A stretch of DNA of 64,000 bases from Nomia melanderi (taxonomy: Eukaryota > Arthropoda > Insecta > Hymenoptera > Halictidae), in contig NC_135001.1 in NCBI RefSeq assembly GCF_051020985.1, positions 10,719,896 through 10,783,895 on the forward strand, given 5' to 3'. Under the pieces are notes generated by a model, which saw nothing but the letters and a program-made list of their open reading frames with translations, did not search any database and was not told where the DNA came from. Shown piece by piece: positions 13,212-24,850 of the stretch. Both the position numbers and the translations under genes were made by a program. How positions within the stretch are numbered: position 1 is the stretch's first letter; each line of letters opens with the position of its first letter.

Positions 13212-13447
13212 TCATGGTTCAACGAATATGCGCGTCATCTTAAAATCAAAACGGTACCAATTCTTTCAATGATAAATTAATTTTCCCACCGAAACAAGTA
13301 ATTCTGCTTCATTCCGCTTTAGCATTTCCTTAATATTTATTATAGGTGCGTTTGGCCCGCGTTAGACGAGCATACACTTCATTATTTCATTTCGCTGCGA
13401 GCGTTATCAGAGATTTCTGAGATTAAATTCCACAGTTAACAGGTTAA
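13212..13447 (-). mobile_element. Short TTAA-ended inverted-repeat element, family A, reverse copy
   Basis: Read on the minus strand, it shares with 14375-14607 the order CTGTTAAC.GTGGAAT, then a GAAG.GT...CTCGTC.AACGC block, then CATTGAAAGA, then TTTAAGATGACGCG. It is 236 bases long with no coding capacity. Confidence 0.6.
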
Positions 13448-14374
13448 ATACTGTATAATTATAAACAGTGATACATAAGATTCCCGCAGCAAACGTCTGC
13501 GATGAATAAGAAAAGAAAAGGAGAAATACAGATGGAATGAACGGTTGCCCAGAAGGGGAGTAGTAGCGGTACGAATTTGGCCGCGAAATAATCACGAAGA
13601 AGTAAAGATCGTATCATCGGGAGCAGCCAGAGGGGCAGATGCGCCGGGGATTTCGTAGGAGGCCCGTGGAACGCACACGTCGATCCCGCGGTTTTTATGA
13701 GGAGAGGATCTCCGGCGTTACGACTCAAGATCTTCAAATATTTACTCGAAACGCGGACGTCCTTCCGTCGTCGAGTAGCGGCCCGATAAACGTCGAGGCC
13801 TGGCCGCCTCCAGACGACTTCTGGGTTTGTTTTGTGACTTCGTTTTAACCGCACGTGCTACGGAATTTCGTCATCTGGCATCGGGCTGGCCGGGGCCCCC
13901 CTTTTTCCCGAAGAATGGCCGGTTTCTTGCCCGGTGCTGCGGGGTGTCTTTATCGTCGACATCGCGAAAACTTGTGTTTCATGCGAAACAAATTTTTGCC
14001 GGTGCCCGTCGGAATCCTCGCCGCCGCGTTTTGCCACTGGAACGTCGCCGGGGGGTATTGATTGACAGTTTCTCATTTTTCCCCCCCCTCTTTTGTCTCG
14101 TTTCGTCGACTTTGGGCATACGCTTCGGGAGAGTTGCACGTGTTGGGCGTGGAAGCTGAATTGGTGTTCAGTTTTCGTTCGATTTATGGCACATTTCTTT
14201 TCAATAACGAACGTTTCATTGGCAGTTTAGAATTTTCTATTTTTGTTTTGAGGAGGGAGTGAAATTTTCTAGTTTAAACGTTGTGCCGACGTGGAGAGCT
14301 GAGTACGCGGAGTATAGATGTTTAACGAATCTTTTAAGTGGTAGAATAAAACGATAGTGACATTGTTGAGTTGA
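13448..14374. promoter_or_regulatory. GC/CpG-rich block between two family A elements
   Basis: GC-rich from about 13550 to 14160, with long overlapping frames on both strands (up to 131 residues) that are composition effects. It may be a regulatory element or an unrecognised exon. It is flanked on both sides by inverted copies of the same short element. Confidence 0.3.
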
Positions 14375-14607
14375 TTGACCTGTTAACCGTGGAATGTAAT
14401 CGAAATGAATGAAATCGATAAACGAAGCGTGCACTCGTCAAACGCAGGACGAATGCGCCTACGGTATATTTTAATGAAAACCCAAACCGAAGCTCAGAAG
14501 GATTACATGTTTATGTGAGAAAATAAAGAATTCATCGTTGAAAGAGTTAGTATCGTTTCAATCTTTAAGATGACGTGTATACTCGTCGAACGCAGATAAC
14601 TGGTTAA
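14375..14607 (+). mobile_element. Short TTAA-ended inverted-repeat element, family A, fullest copy
   Basis: The left end CCTGTTAACCGTGG and right end AACGCAGATAACTGGTTAA are loosely inverted relative to each other. It contains two copies of a CTCGTC(A/G)AACGCAG block. Related to 7216-7375 and, inverted, 13212-13447. It has no coding capacity. Confidence 0.6.
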
Positions 14608-14759
14608 GAAGTCTTTATTTCTCAGTTCCCGTTATAAGTAAGTGTAATATTCGAAATAACGAATCGCATTAAAAAACGTTAGAAAATTAGCGAATAAAAA
14701 CCGGCAGTACTCAATTAGTCATATTGAGTCCAGTCAATTAGTGCCTCCTTCAAAAACTA

Positions 14760-15560
14760 CGAGAAGAACGTTTAATCAATCCGGCATACAAAAGCAAAGC
14801 GAAATTGCGAAACGCGAGTTGCGAACGGATCGTAAATTACGCCACAGTTCTACGAACCGAAACGTCGCAAGCTTGTCGGGCAGCCTGATGCATATGCATA
14901 TACAGCAAGAAATATGAAAAACATAATAAGCCTCATGAATCAATTAGTCGTTTTCCATGAATGGACTAATTAACTCCGGAAAATCCACGGTAGAAGAAGA
15001 GAACCGAGAAATCCGGTCGGCTCTCGCTCTCTTCCCACGATATCATAAATAAATTATCTCATTGTGTTAACGCTGCCGTTCCGCTTGTTCGAAGATTCGG
15101 TGATGTAAATTCCGATCGAAGCGTTCGACTGCGACTGCAACTCGCCGCGCGGAACGATCGGAATCGGGGAGAATACCGAGGCTCCGTAGCGGCAGAAAAA
15201 GTGAATTAATTTACCGCCTAATCGCTTTCTGCAATTCAAAGACGCTTCACGATGAATAATGATAATCCCTGGCCGGCGCTTCGCGAACTATTTAAGCGTC
15301 CTCGAAGTAGAATCTAATTCTACCCCGGGCCACAATTTGCATTAACTACGCCCGGCCGTAACATTGTTCTCATTTCCCCGGGAACGCATAATTTATACAT
15401 CGGCTATTTTTGAGCGGCCGTGTCGCGGACCCGTGTCGATGAACTTATTCCTAGTCCAACGGTGGAGAATCAACCGCGAGAGGTTCATCGTGTAAACGGA
15501 CTGCTCCTTTTTCTTCTCCCCTTCTTTTTGCCGCGTTACGTTCCAGACACTTCTCGAGCC
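14760..15560. promoter_or_regulatory. Candidate enhancer block
   Basis: Mixed-composition block with clustered AT-rich homeodomain-like sites (CAATTAG, CTAATTAAC, TTTATACATC) set between GC-rich patches (CCCCGGG, GGCCGG), for example 14895-14990 and 15250-15420. This mosaic often marks conserved developmental enhancers. There is no coding evidence. The call is by texture only. Confidence 0.28.
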
Positions 15561-16459
15561 TCTAATAATTGAGACGGCTCGCTACGGTTTGATAAAGTAC
15601 TGTCTACGGGGAAGCTATACTTTTTCGGAATATAAAACATCGAGTTTGTTGAACGTTCCATTGCGTGTTCACTTGTGAATCGGTGAACAGTAGTCTTTTT
15701 GAAAATACGATTTCTGATAATGCCGTTTGAAGGAAATTAGTGTAAAGGCGACTGATACGAGCAGCTCCTAATATAGAGCCCCAGAATATTTCGGAAAATA
15801 AATTGCTCGGCGTGCCGAGAAAACAATTGTACTAATAGTTGGACATCAATTAAATGTTTGTCGTTGAATGCGAAGCGTTATTGTTAAATTTTCTGGAAGA
15901 CGAGATAAATAGGCAAATTTCTTAACATAGATAGGCTAAAGAATTTTACTTTTTCATGATTTATCACTGAACATGTTTGTTTTTTACTATTCGAAAGCAA
16001 TTTGCTGCGAATTTATTTTCTTCTTGGAATAGTTATTATTACTGTTATATTCTTATTTTATAGTGGTAATTATAAAAATGATAATAATGAAAAAATATGT
16101 TCAATGCATTGTGATCACGATAAATTTAGTGTTCCCGTGTGTTAAACATGTATCTAACGTACAAAAGGAAGAAAAGGAAAAGATCAATATAATATACATT
16201 CAAAACAGTGTAAAATTCATTTATTTACCTTTTTTAATTCCATACATATCCAATTCTCATGACAAAAGTTGCATTTGCTTATGCCACTTCTATGCAAATA
16301 AAATCCGTTGATGCCACTTCGAGTAAAATAACGCATAAAACTTTGAATTCCCATTAACATTGGATTTGCAGAACGAGCCAATTTAACTCATATCAAGTTT
16401 TATAAACATTATTTAATAAATGTTTGGATTTTTTTTATTGTTGCAGTCACGTAAATGTA
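15561..16459. other. AT-rich intergenic DNA
   Basis: Nothing recognised. The Ile/Lys-rich frame at 16063-16311 looks like a chance frame. Confidence 0.6.
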
Positions 16460-16580
16460 TACCTCAATTATCTACTTTTAAACCTCTAATTTCCAAGATC
16501 TAAATGAACAAATGTCAATATTTCTAAAAACGATATACCAAACTGTACAATAGCGGCATATTACGTATAACCATAAAAAT
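16460..16580. repeat. Dispersed repeat, family C
   Basis: Shares TCTACTTTTAAACCTCTAAT, a version of AATCCAAATGAACGAACAT, and ATA..AACTG with the two tandem units at 19316-19560. Confidence 0.5.
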
Positions 16581-19080
16581 CCTGAGATTCGAAAATTCAA
16601 AAACTTCTATAATACAATCGGCTACATAACAATGAGGAGAACAGCATCTCTTTTCAGCGTGTAAGTTTTGTTTGAGCAAGCGAGTATGTATGTCGATTCT
16701 CGTTGCAATTAATGGCTGGTTCTTTACGAGTTGTCGAGAGGCACAAAATGCCCGCCACCGACTTCGAGCATTTTTTCTTCGCGGTCAACCCCCTTCGAGC
16801 CCACCAGTCTGGAATATTTACATCGGTATATTTAGTCTGACGCCCACGTTCATAACAGTTTATGTCCGCTATCTCCGCGCTTTTGTCACGGGGAAAAAGG
16901 TGCACGCGCGAAACGAACGACGCTGACAAAAGGACTGTCTTTCGCGCTGTTAACTTGGACTGCCAACGAACGCCAATTTAATCCTAATGTTTTGTTCACG
17001 TGTAGGTGCGTATACCTTCCTAAGCATTCCCATTAAAATTGAAACCAAACGAACCGATTATAATATTTCACGATTACATTAAGATTAAAAGAATTAAGAT
17101 AAAACATGTCTAGAATGTTCTCTAAAAAAATAAAGGAATTGACATAAATTTGAATAGCTGATTTGTATGGTACAATGTACAACGATTAACAATGAACGTC
17201 ATATTCTGCTAGATAATCAGTTATTTCCTGCATCCTTCAAAAAATAATTTACAATTCTCAGGCTTTTAATATCCGACTTATATGAGCAACACGTATTTTC
17301 ATTCGTCCCTCAGTCCCGTGAAAATTGTAAAAGAATATTTAGATATTATTTAAATAAAGGTATGACTGTACTTCCGAATTTTCATTTAATAATATTCAAT
17401 ATCTTCTCCATTCTTGTAAAAAATTTGAAAATTTGAATGTAGGATCATGCAAGGCGTCTCTCATGTTGTCTCTCGACAGTATAAGTTACTTGAAAATGCC
17501 ATTCTCATATACTTTTTATAATATTTAAATCTAAGAATAATTCCTTTGTAAAATTTAGAGTACAGATTTTATTTCTTTACATTTATTTGTACAAAATATT
17601 AATTGAAACATTATACAACACAATTTAGCGAAACAAAATTGTTACATCCTTTTCATTATTCTTTTGCTATGCGAGTACTTTCGCTCGCCATCACAGACGA
17701 TTGCGCATATTGTATAGAGAAAATGCAGCATATTTGAAATACTGCTGATAATTTTGAATATCAGTGTATCTAAAATATTACTAACTTCATTTCATTTTTA
17801 CAATAGATATGATAGAATTTTACAAATGATCTGTTAGAACGGAATAATCTTTTGCAGCGGAATCAGTTGCACGTTTATATACAATTTCTACAAAATATTC
17901 ATTTAAAAATTTCACGAAATTGATGGAAAGAAAATTGTTATATCCTTTTCGTTATTCCCTTGTCATATTTATATTTCCCTCCGACATTGCAGTGGAGTCG
18001 ATTGTACATAATTCATACAAAATACTCATTTAAAAATCATACAAAATTGTTACGTCCTTTTCATTATTCCCTTGCGATACTCGTATTTCCCTTCGCCATT
18101 GCAACGGAGCAACCGCGCGTTGGCGTTTCTTCCGGTTCCTCCGACGCGACGCGACGGTTCGAAAATTCCGCGAAATTTCGAACGGGCGGCAGCCATTCCC
18201 GCGGACGCGCTGATAGCGCAAAGAGGTTAATACTTACCAACAGCGAGAACAACTGTTACAAACAAATAAGCGCTATTCCAGTGCGTTGCACGACGCGCAA
18301 CACCTGTCCGTGACCGGCATGCGTACGCCCGCAATTATCAGGCTCTGCTCGCTGTTTTATTCCATGGGAAACCGCGTCACGTACATCCGCATCGTGTTAC
18401 GTATCGCCGTCGGCCCGGTCACTGAGCATCATTAGAGGTGATCATAAACTCATAAGAATAACCAAGATGCAGCACAGACTAAATAATTAAAGGAGGATCA
18501 ACGGTTTGCACTTGTTGTTCCATCCATTCCTAGAAAACTCCTTTCACAGCCAATTCCTTCCAACGAGACACGTACTACGTACAGGCGTGTTTGCGCGTGT
18601 ACGGGGAACTGACGGTTTTCGTTCGTTCTCCTTTTTCAGGAATCGGCTTCGGTTTCCGGCATTATTATGCCTCATTTCAGAAACTTGAATTTCTTTTTTT
18701 TTTACAACAACGCACATACGTGACAACGAGGTCAATCAGTCTCGTGACGTCTTATCCTTTTGTACCTGAAAATAGCAGATTCTTGCTGAGGATTCATCAT
18801 CGATGACGATCTGATGAACGGATCGAATGTCTGGAGGATACCTTTGCGTGCTTGTTTCGATAGACACGATTGAATAAGAATTAGCTTCCTAAAATAAACT
18901 GTAATATAAGATTTCTTTGTTTAATTAATCAACTAAATTAGGTTATATAGGACTTCGATTTCCATTTCGAAATAGTTTGAGGATTTCTACGCAAATGTAA
19001 GATAATATTCTCAAAACTATGTAAAGCACAAAGTAAACGAAAATGTAATATTTCATCCGTTCGTTAAATGTATATTTTAA
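16581..19080. other. Mostly AT-rich intergenic DNA with islands at 16.7-16.9 and 18.1-18.8 kb
   Basis: Short GC-rich islands at about 16660-16930 and 18100-18660 carry overlapping short frames without recognisable domains. A locally repeated phrase (TCCTTTTCATTATTC followed by CTTGCGAT or similar) recurs near 17648, 17943 and 18055, suggesting an old local duplication. No gene called. Confidence 0.4.
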
Positions 19081-19317
19081 CCTTACAAGCTCCAGTTTTT
19101 CACTAGAAGTACTCAACATTCTCTAATAAGATACAGACGACATTTTCTGAAATTGACTTGACAAGGAATCGAACATACATTGAGAGACAAAACTATTTTC
19201 TTTCAATATTTCACATATTGATGCATTGTACAAAGTTAAATATTAAATATCAAATTTTTCAATCTCGCTGGATCAAATCAATTGACAATCGAGAGGAGTC
19301 TTTGGAGTGCAAAGAGG
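19081..19317. mobile_element. Inverted-repeat element, family B
   Basis: The left end CCTTACAAGCTCC (after TTAA) and right end GGAGTGCAAAGAGG are imperfectly inverted. The internal sequence aligns with 12394-12649. It has no coding capacity. Confidence 0.5.
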
Positions 19318-19560
19318 TAATTATCCATCTTTAAACCTCAAATTCCCAAAATCCAAATGAACGAACATCGAGTTTTCAAAGACTAATAGGATAAACTGCA
19401 CGATAAATATTCGTAAACCTAATGTTAATCGAGGAAAGTGCAAAGGATTAATTGTCCATCTTTAGACTTCCAATGTTCAAAATCCAAATGAACGAACATC
19501 GATTTTTCGAAGACCAATAGAATAAACTGTAAATAAATGTCCATAAACTTAGTGCGGTTA
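19316..19560. repeat. Tandem pair of family C repeat units
   Basis: Two units of about 120 bases (19316-19440 and 19441-19560) share CCATCTTTA.AC, AATCCAAATGAACGAACATC and AATA.ATAAACTG. A single related unit occurs at 16460-16580. It directly abuts the family B element. Confidence 0.7.
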
Positions 19561-20130
19561 ATGCGAGAAAAACAGATATTACTCGAATTTGCTGAAATTT
19601 GTCCACGGCGGTGTTAATTTTCATCAAGTTGCATGTCTGGTTACAAGCTGTTGTACTAGATGTGGACTGGCGATACGAAGGTTCGATCTGCGCGAAGCTC
19701 TCCTTTATGAGAAACATGATACGCTGTCAGTGAGATCAGAAGCTCCCCGCAATATATCCGCCGGACACTGATAACGCAATTATACGATGGTTGCACGGCA
19801 ATTTTTCCGCGGGCCGAATCTCTACACGATCTTCCCATTGAATGGAAATCCGGAACAGGCTTATCTCGGAAAAATGCACGCGCTGCGCTCTCTTGAGCTC
19901 CCGCTGTCGACGTGCCGCCACTGAAATGGAAAAAGGGTGACAAGCGGTTTTGTTCCAGGACCGGAATACAAAAGAATTTTTAATTGTTTCTCATGGTAGT
20001 ATCTCAAACGAGCTAAAACACGTGTTGACTAATTTGACCTGCGGTTTAAAGTTCTCTGGACGTGCGTAGCCTCGCGCATAAACCTGTACTTTCCATTCAT
20101 TTATTTCGTTGTTTTCATTGAATTATCAGA
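19561..20130. other. Mixed intergenic DNA
   Basis: A moderately GC-rich stretch at 19600-19940 has short frames on both strands and no recognisable domain. Confidence 0.4.
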
Positions 20131-20348
20131 CCTTGGCACTCTAATCGATTTTCTAACCTACTGCAACTCCAAGCAATTTTTCTAATTATAAAATGTCATA
20201 ATAGTTTTAAAATTTTTTATTTTCCTACTTAAGGCAGAATTTACATATGTAACAAATCCAATGATTTTGTGGCAGCTTTTTCAACTTTGCTTATTAAAAT
20301 ATTTAAACAATAATTGACACCTTAGCGGAGTCTGTGGAGTGTAAAGAG
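20131..20348. mobile_element. Inverted-repeat element, family B (worn)
   Basis: The left end CCTTGGCACTC and right end GGAGTGTAAAGAG are imperfect inverted partners. The internal AACTCCAAGCAATTTTT matches the inverted right part of the element at 12846-13086. Confidence 0.5.
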
Positions 20349-22979
20349 TTCGAATTGTCAGTGAACCGCGGATGATCATTTAACTTCACGTTTCCGTGTC
20401 TTCTTCGTTATAAAATAACTGAAGTTAAATAAAATTCCTTTGGGGATGGCTTGAATGAATTCTAAATGAAATTGCAGTGTGTTGAATTCTATTAAAATTC
20501 AGATTTTATAAATTTTTGAAAAATATTTTTAACATGCTTAATATTTAACATTGTATTACCAATGAGTCCACGTCTAATGCAATAGACAATAAATACGTAT
20601 TTTCCATGAACACAATGTTTCGTGTCAAGTAAATATTTTTATGCAGATTTCACTGTAGAAACTGTACGCTTTCAAGGCACGTTCAAGTCGTTTCTAGACT
20701 TGAACCAGTTCAACTTTGTCCTTATACGACGCAGTGCTCAATCCTTGAAAACGGTGTTAAACATTCATTGGTTTTCTGCATGGCATGCGTAGACGAACTT
20801 GTTGTCTTTCTGTCGGAATCATTCTTCTGTTTTAGTAGACACGCAACATCACTTGAATCATATTGCCGGGTAGTTGATACTTGACGGCATTAGAAAATAA
20901 AGGACGCCGACGATTGCGAAACTTTAAACGAATAAAATCAAAATAGGAAACCTGGAAATTCACACAGATTTTTCTACGGAAGAAACTAAACAGTGTGCCT
21001 ATTCTCAGAAATCGATATAGCAGTTGTTGTCAGAAATAAACGAATATAAACGTTTGAAACCTTTATCTCGTCTGAAACCCGCAATTCTTGCGTTTATCAG
21101 CATACTTTAATTATCTTACGTAACTTCTCCTGTATTGTAGCAAAGAAAATCGTGTCTAAAATTGCTTACTTAATTAGAGATAATTATCTAATACACGCCA
21201 GTTAATTACGATAAATTAAACGTGATACAGCATAACGCGATTATAACCGTCGACATTAATCTGAAAATTATATGGGGTTGGGTCTCCTGATATTATCATT
21301 ATAATTTATGTCAATATTATTATGTGCAGAGGAAAATGGATTAAAACGCAGTTGCATGGGGTCGAGGGGAACGGAAACATGAATTCAAAGCGAATGAAAC
21401 TTTGTCGAATGTAAATGTTGTAAGATTTTAAAAGTACTTTCATATTGCTATATGAGAGTTTGTTTATAATGGAATTATAAATTGTATTAATTTTTTTCAT
21501 TTCATTGTTTTTACTTTGAATACAACTTAATGATTTGTACAATCTTATCTGAATCCATTCTCTTCATAGTGAATAGAACTGACGTAAATTGTAATAGATT
21601 TTACAGTTAGAAATTCGAAGATCATCGATGATTGGACAGCAGATTTTTATGCGTTTATAACGTATAAAAATATTTCAATACTAATAAGACACAAGTTTCA
21701 ATTAAAAATGTAGTGTCCCTTCTTTCCTACTTTATTAAAACCAATAATGACGAAAATGATATTTTAAAGTATTACTTTTTAATTAGAGCGTTTATTTAGT
21801 ATTCTATATCAGGTAATTAGCGACGATGTCAGCTTGGTACATTTTCACACCGAAATACTCAGATTTCGTAATAAATTTCGGAATCCTTTAATTAATCTCT
21901 TGCTTCATAATGTTACTTAATTAGCTTCACGAAGTTACTTCACCGTTAATAATTTCCCCTAAGGAAAACATAAAAAATAATATTTTCCTTCGACTCGTCT
22001 AAAGCAAAGTAGTCAGAATAATATTCGCAATTATTAAATTCAATATAAAATCTGTAATATAACGCTAATTAATTCAGTATTGTAAATCAAACGGTTAATT
22101 CAAAATGTTTCGTTGATCTTTTCTTTTTCTTTTGCTACATAAAAATCCAAGTCAGCATAAAATTCTATCGATAATAATGCAAAGCCTAGAATCTTGCCAG
22201 AAATAGCGTACGAAGCTGGTTAGAAAACTTCAGGTCCGTCTACGTAAATGCAACGAGTAGGATCTGGAAAGAGGAAGATTCCCGTGTAAATTAGACTAAA
22301 GCGTGTTACTCAAAAAGCCATCAATTATTAAACCATGGCAAAGTCCTAGAGCACCGTTCGTGGAGCACCATAAAGCCATCATGGAAACACTGAAAAAATA
22401 AGTCACAGGAGACTAGCGGCAGCGTTTCTCGAGGGCTCGTCAGTCCGTGAAAGCAATTCCACGGGCAACGAATCTCTCTCTCGCTATTGATAGAACCCCA
22501 TAGACAACGGGCGCGGCCGGTTTTTCCTGAAACTTGTAAAAGTTCCACGCACCATCGGCTATCCAAAAATAGGCGAGCGCGCTTCCGCGCGCACGCTGCG
22601 CCCGAAAACGAACGGCCCGGATTTTATTTATGGCCGTGTTACACCCCCAAAATTGAAACAGCCACGCGCCACCCCCGATATCCGTCCTCTTTTCCTTTTC
22701 CGTGACCTCGGTTGACGGTCGAACGACGTTTGTAATACACCCAAGGAAGCGTGTTGCGTTCGTGCGCGTCGTAAACTGACGATTTTGAAATGTTTTTTTT
22801 TTACCGTGACACACTGCGAGGACTGGATTTCGTGTTTATTAACCGAATGTTTTTATGGTTAATTGGAGAAAAACAGTTTTGTGAGAGATCTTGTTTAATA
22901 CTATTAATCATTGATCTACTTTGATTAACTAGGTTACTCGTTGTGAATCATTAGCAGTGTATTCGATATTAAATTCTTA
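20349..22979. other. AT-rich intergenic DNA with a GC-richer block at 22.2-22.8 kb
   Basis: Nothing recognised in 20.35-22.2 kb. The block 22.2-22.8 kb has higher GC and overlapping frames on both strands (up to 124 residues) without recognisable domains. Candidate regulatory DNA. Confidence 0.4.
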
Positions 22980-23095
22980 ATTTCAAATTTTAAATTTCAA
23001 ATTTCAAATTTCAACTTTTAAATTTCAGATTTCAGACTTCAAATTTTGAAACTCAGATCTCAAATTTCAAATTTCAAATTTAAAGTTTTACAATT
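22980..23095. repeat. Degenerate (AAATTTC)n minisatellite
   Basis: About 15 units of a 7-base AAATTTC/AGATTTC motif in a row, with scattered substitutions. Confidence 0.85.
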
Positions 23096-24100
23096 ACCTT
23101 AAGTTTTCAAGTTCGTTACAATTTAACGCGCAACACATTAATGCAACAATTACCTTAAACAGTACACATATGTAAGTAATTAACTGTCAACAGAATTTCT
23201 TTCATGCTTTGTATTTATATGCCTGAGAGCTACAGCAACATCTACAAATCGAACGAAATCGAATTAAAGAGTTATTAAGGCCAGCAACGGCATTGTACCG
23301 TATTGAAATATTCAGCGTGCTTTAACTGACATAATCCAGTGGCTAAAATTTCCAGGGGGGGCGACAAAGTTTTGATGCAGCCCTTAACGTCGCCACTCAT
23401 CCTGCACTTTAAAATGTAAACAAGGAAAAATCCCTTAAGCGCGTACCGCGAAGGGTCACTCATCGTGCACGCTTATAAATAACTTTTACCCGTGAAAACT
23501 GTTAAAAATAATCGCTCGTAATCGAAAGCAAAACGCAGCAGCCGCGGGAATTCCAATGGATGGCGGGAGGAAGACACGCGCCCGAAATTCGGGAACAAGG
23601 AAAACAGAGACGAGAAGGCAGCTGCTAACCTTCTCACCCTCTTCAGTCACTTTTCAGGATAAATGCGGGGAAATGACGAGAGAATCCTGCGTGAGCTGTC
23701 TATTAGGCACACTTCTTGAATGTCACGTGGCAACTTCCTAAAATAAGAGGAACACGAAACGTGCCACCTTGAAAGGCGGAGGACATATTTTCTTGCATAA
23801 TCCAACTGCAATCTGTATTTACGCAAACCTAAATTAGAGTAATAAATGTCTGTTATTTCTATAAAGTAATTCCTATAAAATCTTTAATCAAAGAAGATGT
23901 ATTCCAAATTATAATGCGCAGCATTTCAATCATTTTCCTTCAAACGTACATGTTTATCATATTATCAAAAATATAACTCCCACAACTCCCACAAACTTTT
24001 CCAACGCACCAAGAAGTAAATTGCAGATATATTTCAACAACCAACTTCTTAATTCAATACTTCGCTTAAAATAATCCTTTATTCCATACGAATTCTCTAC
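23096..24100. other. Intergenic DNA
   Basis: AT-rich with a moderately GC-rich patch at 23.28-23.72 kb. Nothing recognised. Confidence 0.5.
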
Positions 24101-24850
24101 TCAATTCCTCGCGTCACCAATTTTCAACGCTCCAACTTCGCTCGCGAAACTCCTGAAACAACAGACACAAACGTTAAACAAAGAACGCAATGAGAAACCC
24201 ATGTCAGGCCCGAGTTTCGGCAATCGAATGCCGATTTCGTGATACTGAAAATAGTCCCGACAACGGTGCAACGCGTATTTCCTACGGCAGCTTGTACAAG
24301 TAATGGGCTGTAAATAGATTTCCGCAATTACCCAACAATCCCCAGCGTCTGTGAAGCGACCCGTCCAGATCCGTGAGCGGACAGGGAGCAGCCACCAGCA
24401 CGCGCGCACAATGCTCCAGCCGGGAGCGCGCAGCTTGCGTGGGCGTTGATTAGTCCCCGAAAAAGGGGGAGTCGTCCTGTTTCCCGTCCTCCCCTCCCTC
24501 TGCCGACGATTATGAAATATATTCCGCAGGTAGCGGGGCCAGGCTACCGGGCTGAATAATAGAGGATAATGGTGAAAGGAGCCGGAGGACTTTATCAATG
24601 GGAATTGGCGTGGTTTCTAATGGGCACGAGCCCGGACAATGGGTCCGGCGGAGACAGCCGATGGTCAACGCTGCCTTTGGTCCCCGTGTCGCCCCCACTT
24701 TTTGTTTCTTCCTGGCCGATGGTCAGCTGCGAACCACCCCCGCAGCTGCTGCTCCGTTTGTTCGACGATGTCCGGAGCGCGCGACGCTCTGCCGTCGATT
24801 TTCAATGCGATATCGTATCGTTAGCGAACCGTTAAGCGACAATTTAAGAG
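24101..24850. promoter_or_regulatory. GC-richer block, candidate regulatory DNA
   Basis: Open frames up to 165 residues on the minus strand and 88 on the plus strand overlap in all frames, as expected for GC-rich DNA with few stops. The segment near 24595-24635 (CAATGGGAATTGG and CTAATGGGC) has the AT/GC mosaic seen in conserved elements. No domain recognised. Confidence 0.28.

Noticed and set aside
13459..14159. Several 90-130 residue frames on both strands
   Set aside because: All frames open together in GC-rich DNA, so no strand or frame is preferred.
22980..23095. CRISPR-like regular repeat
   Set aside because: A 7-base minisatellite with no spacers, in a eukaryotic genome.
24101..24598. 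165-residue minus-strand frame
   Set aside because: Overlapped by equally open frames on the other strand in GC-rich DNA; no recognisable domain or splice partners.
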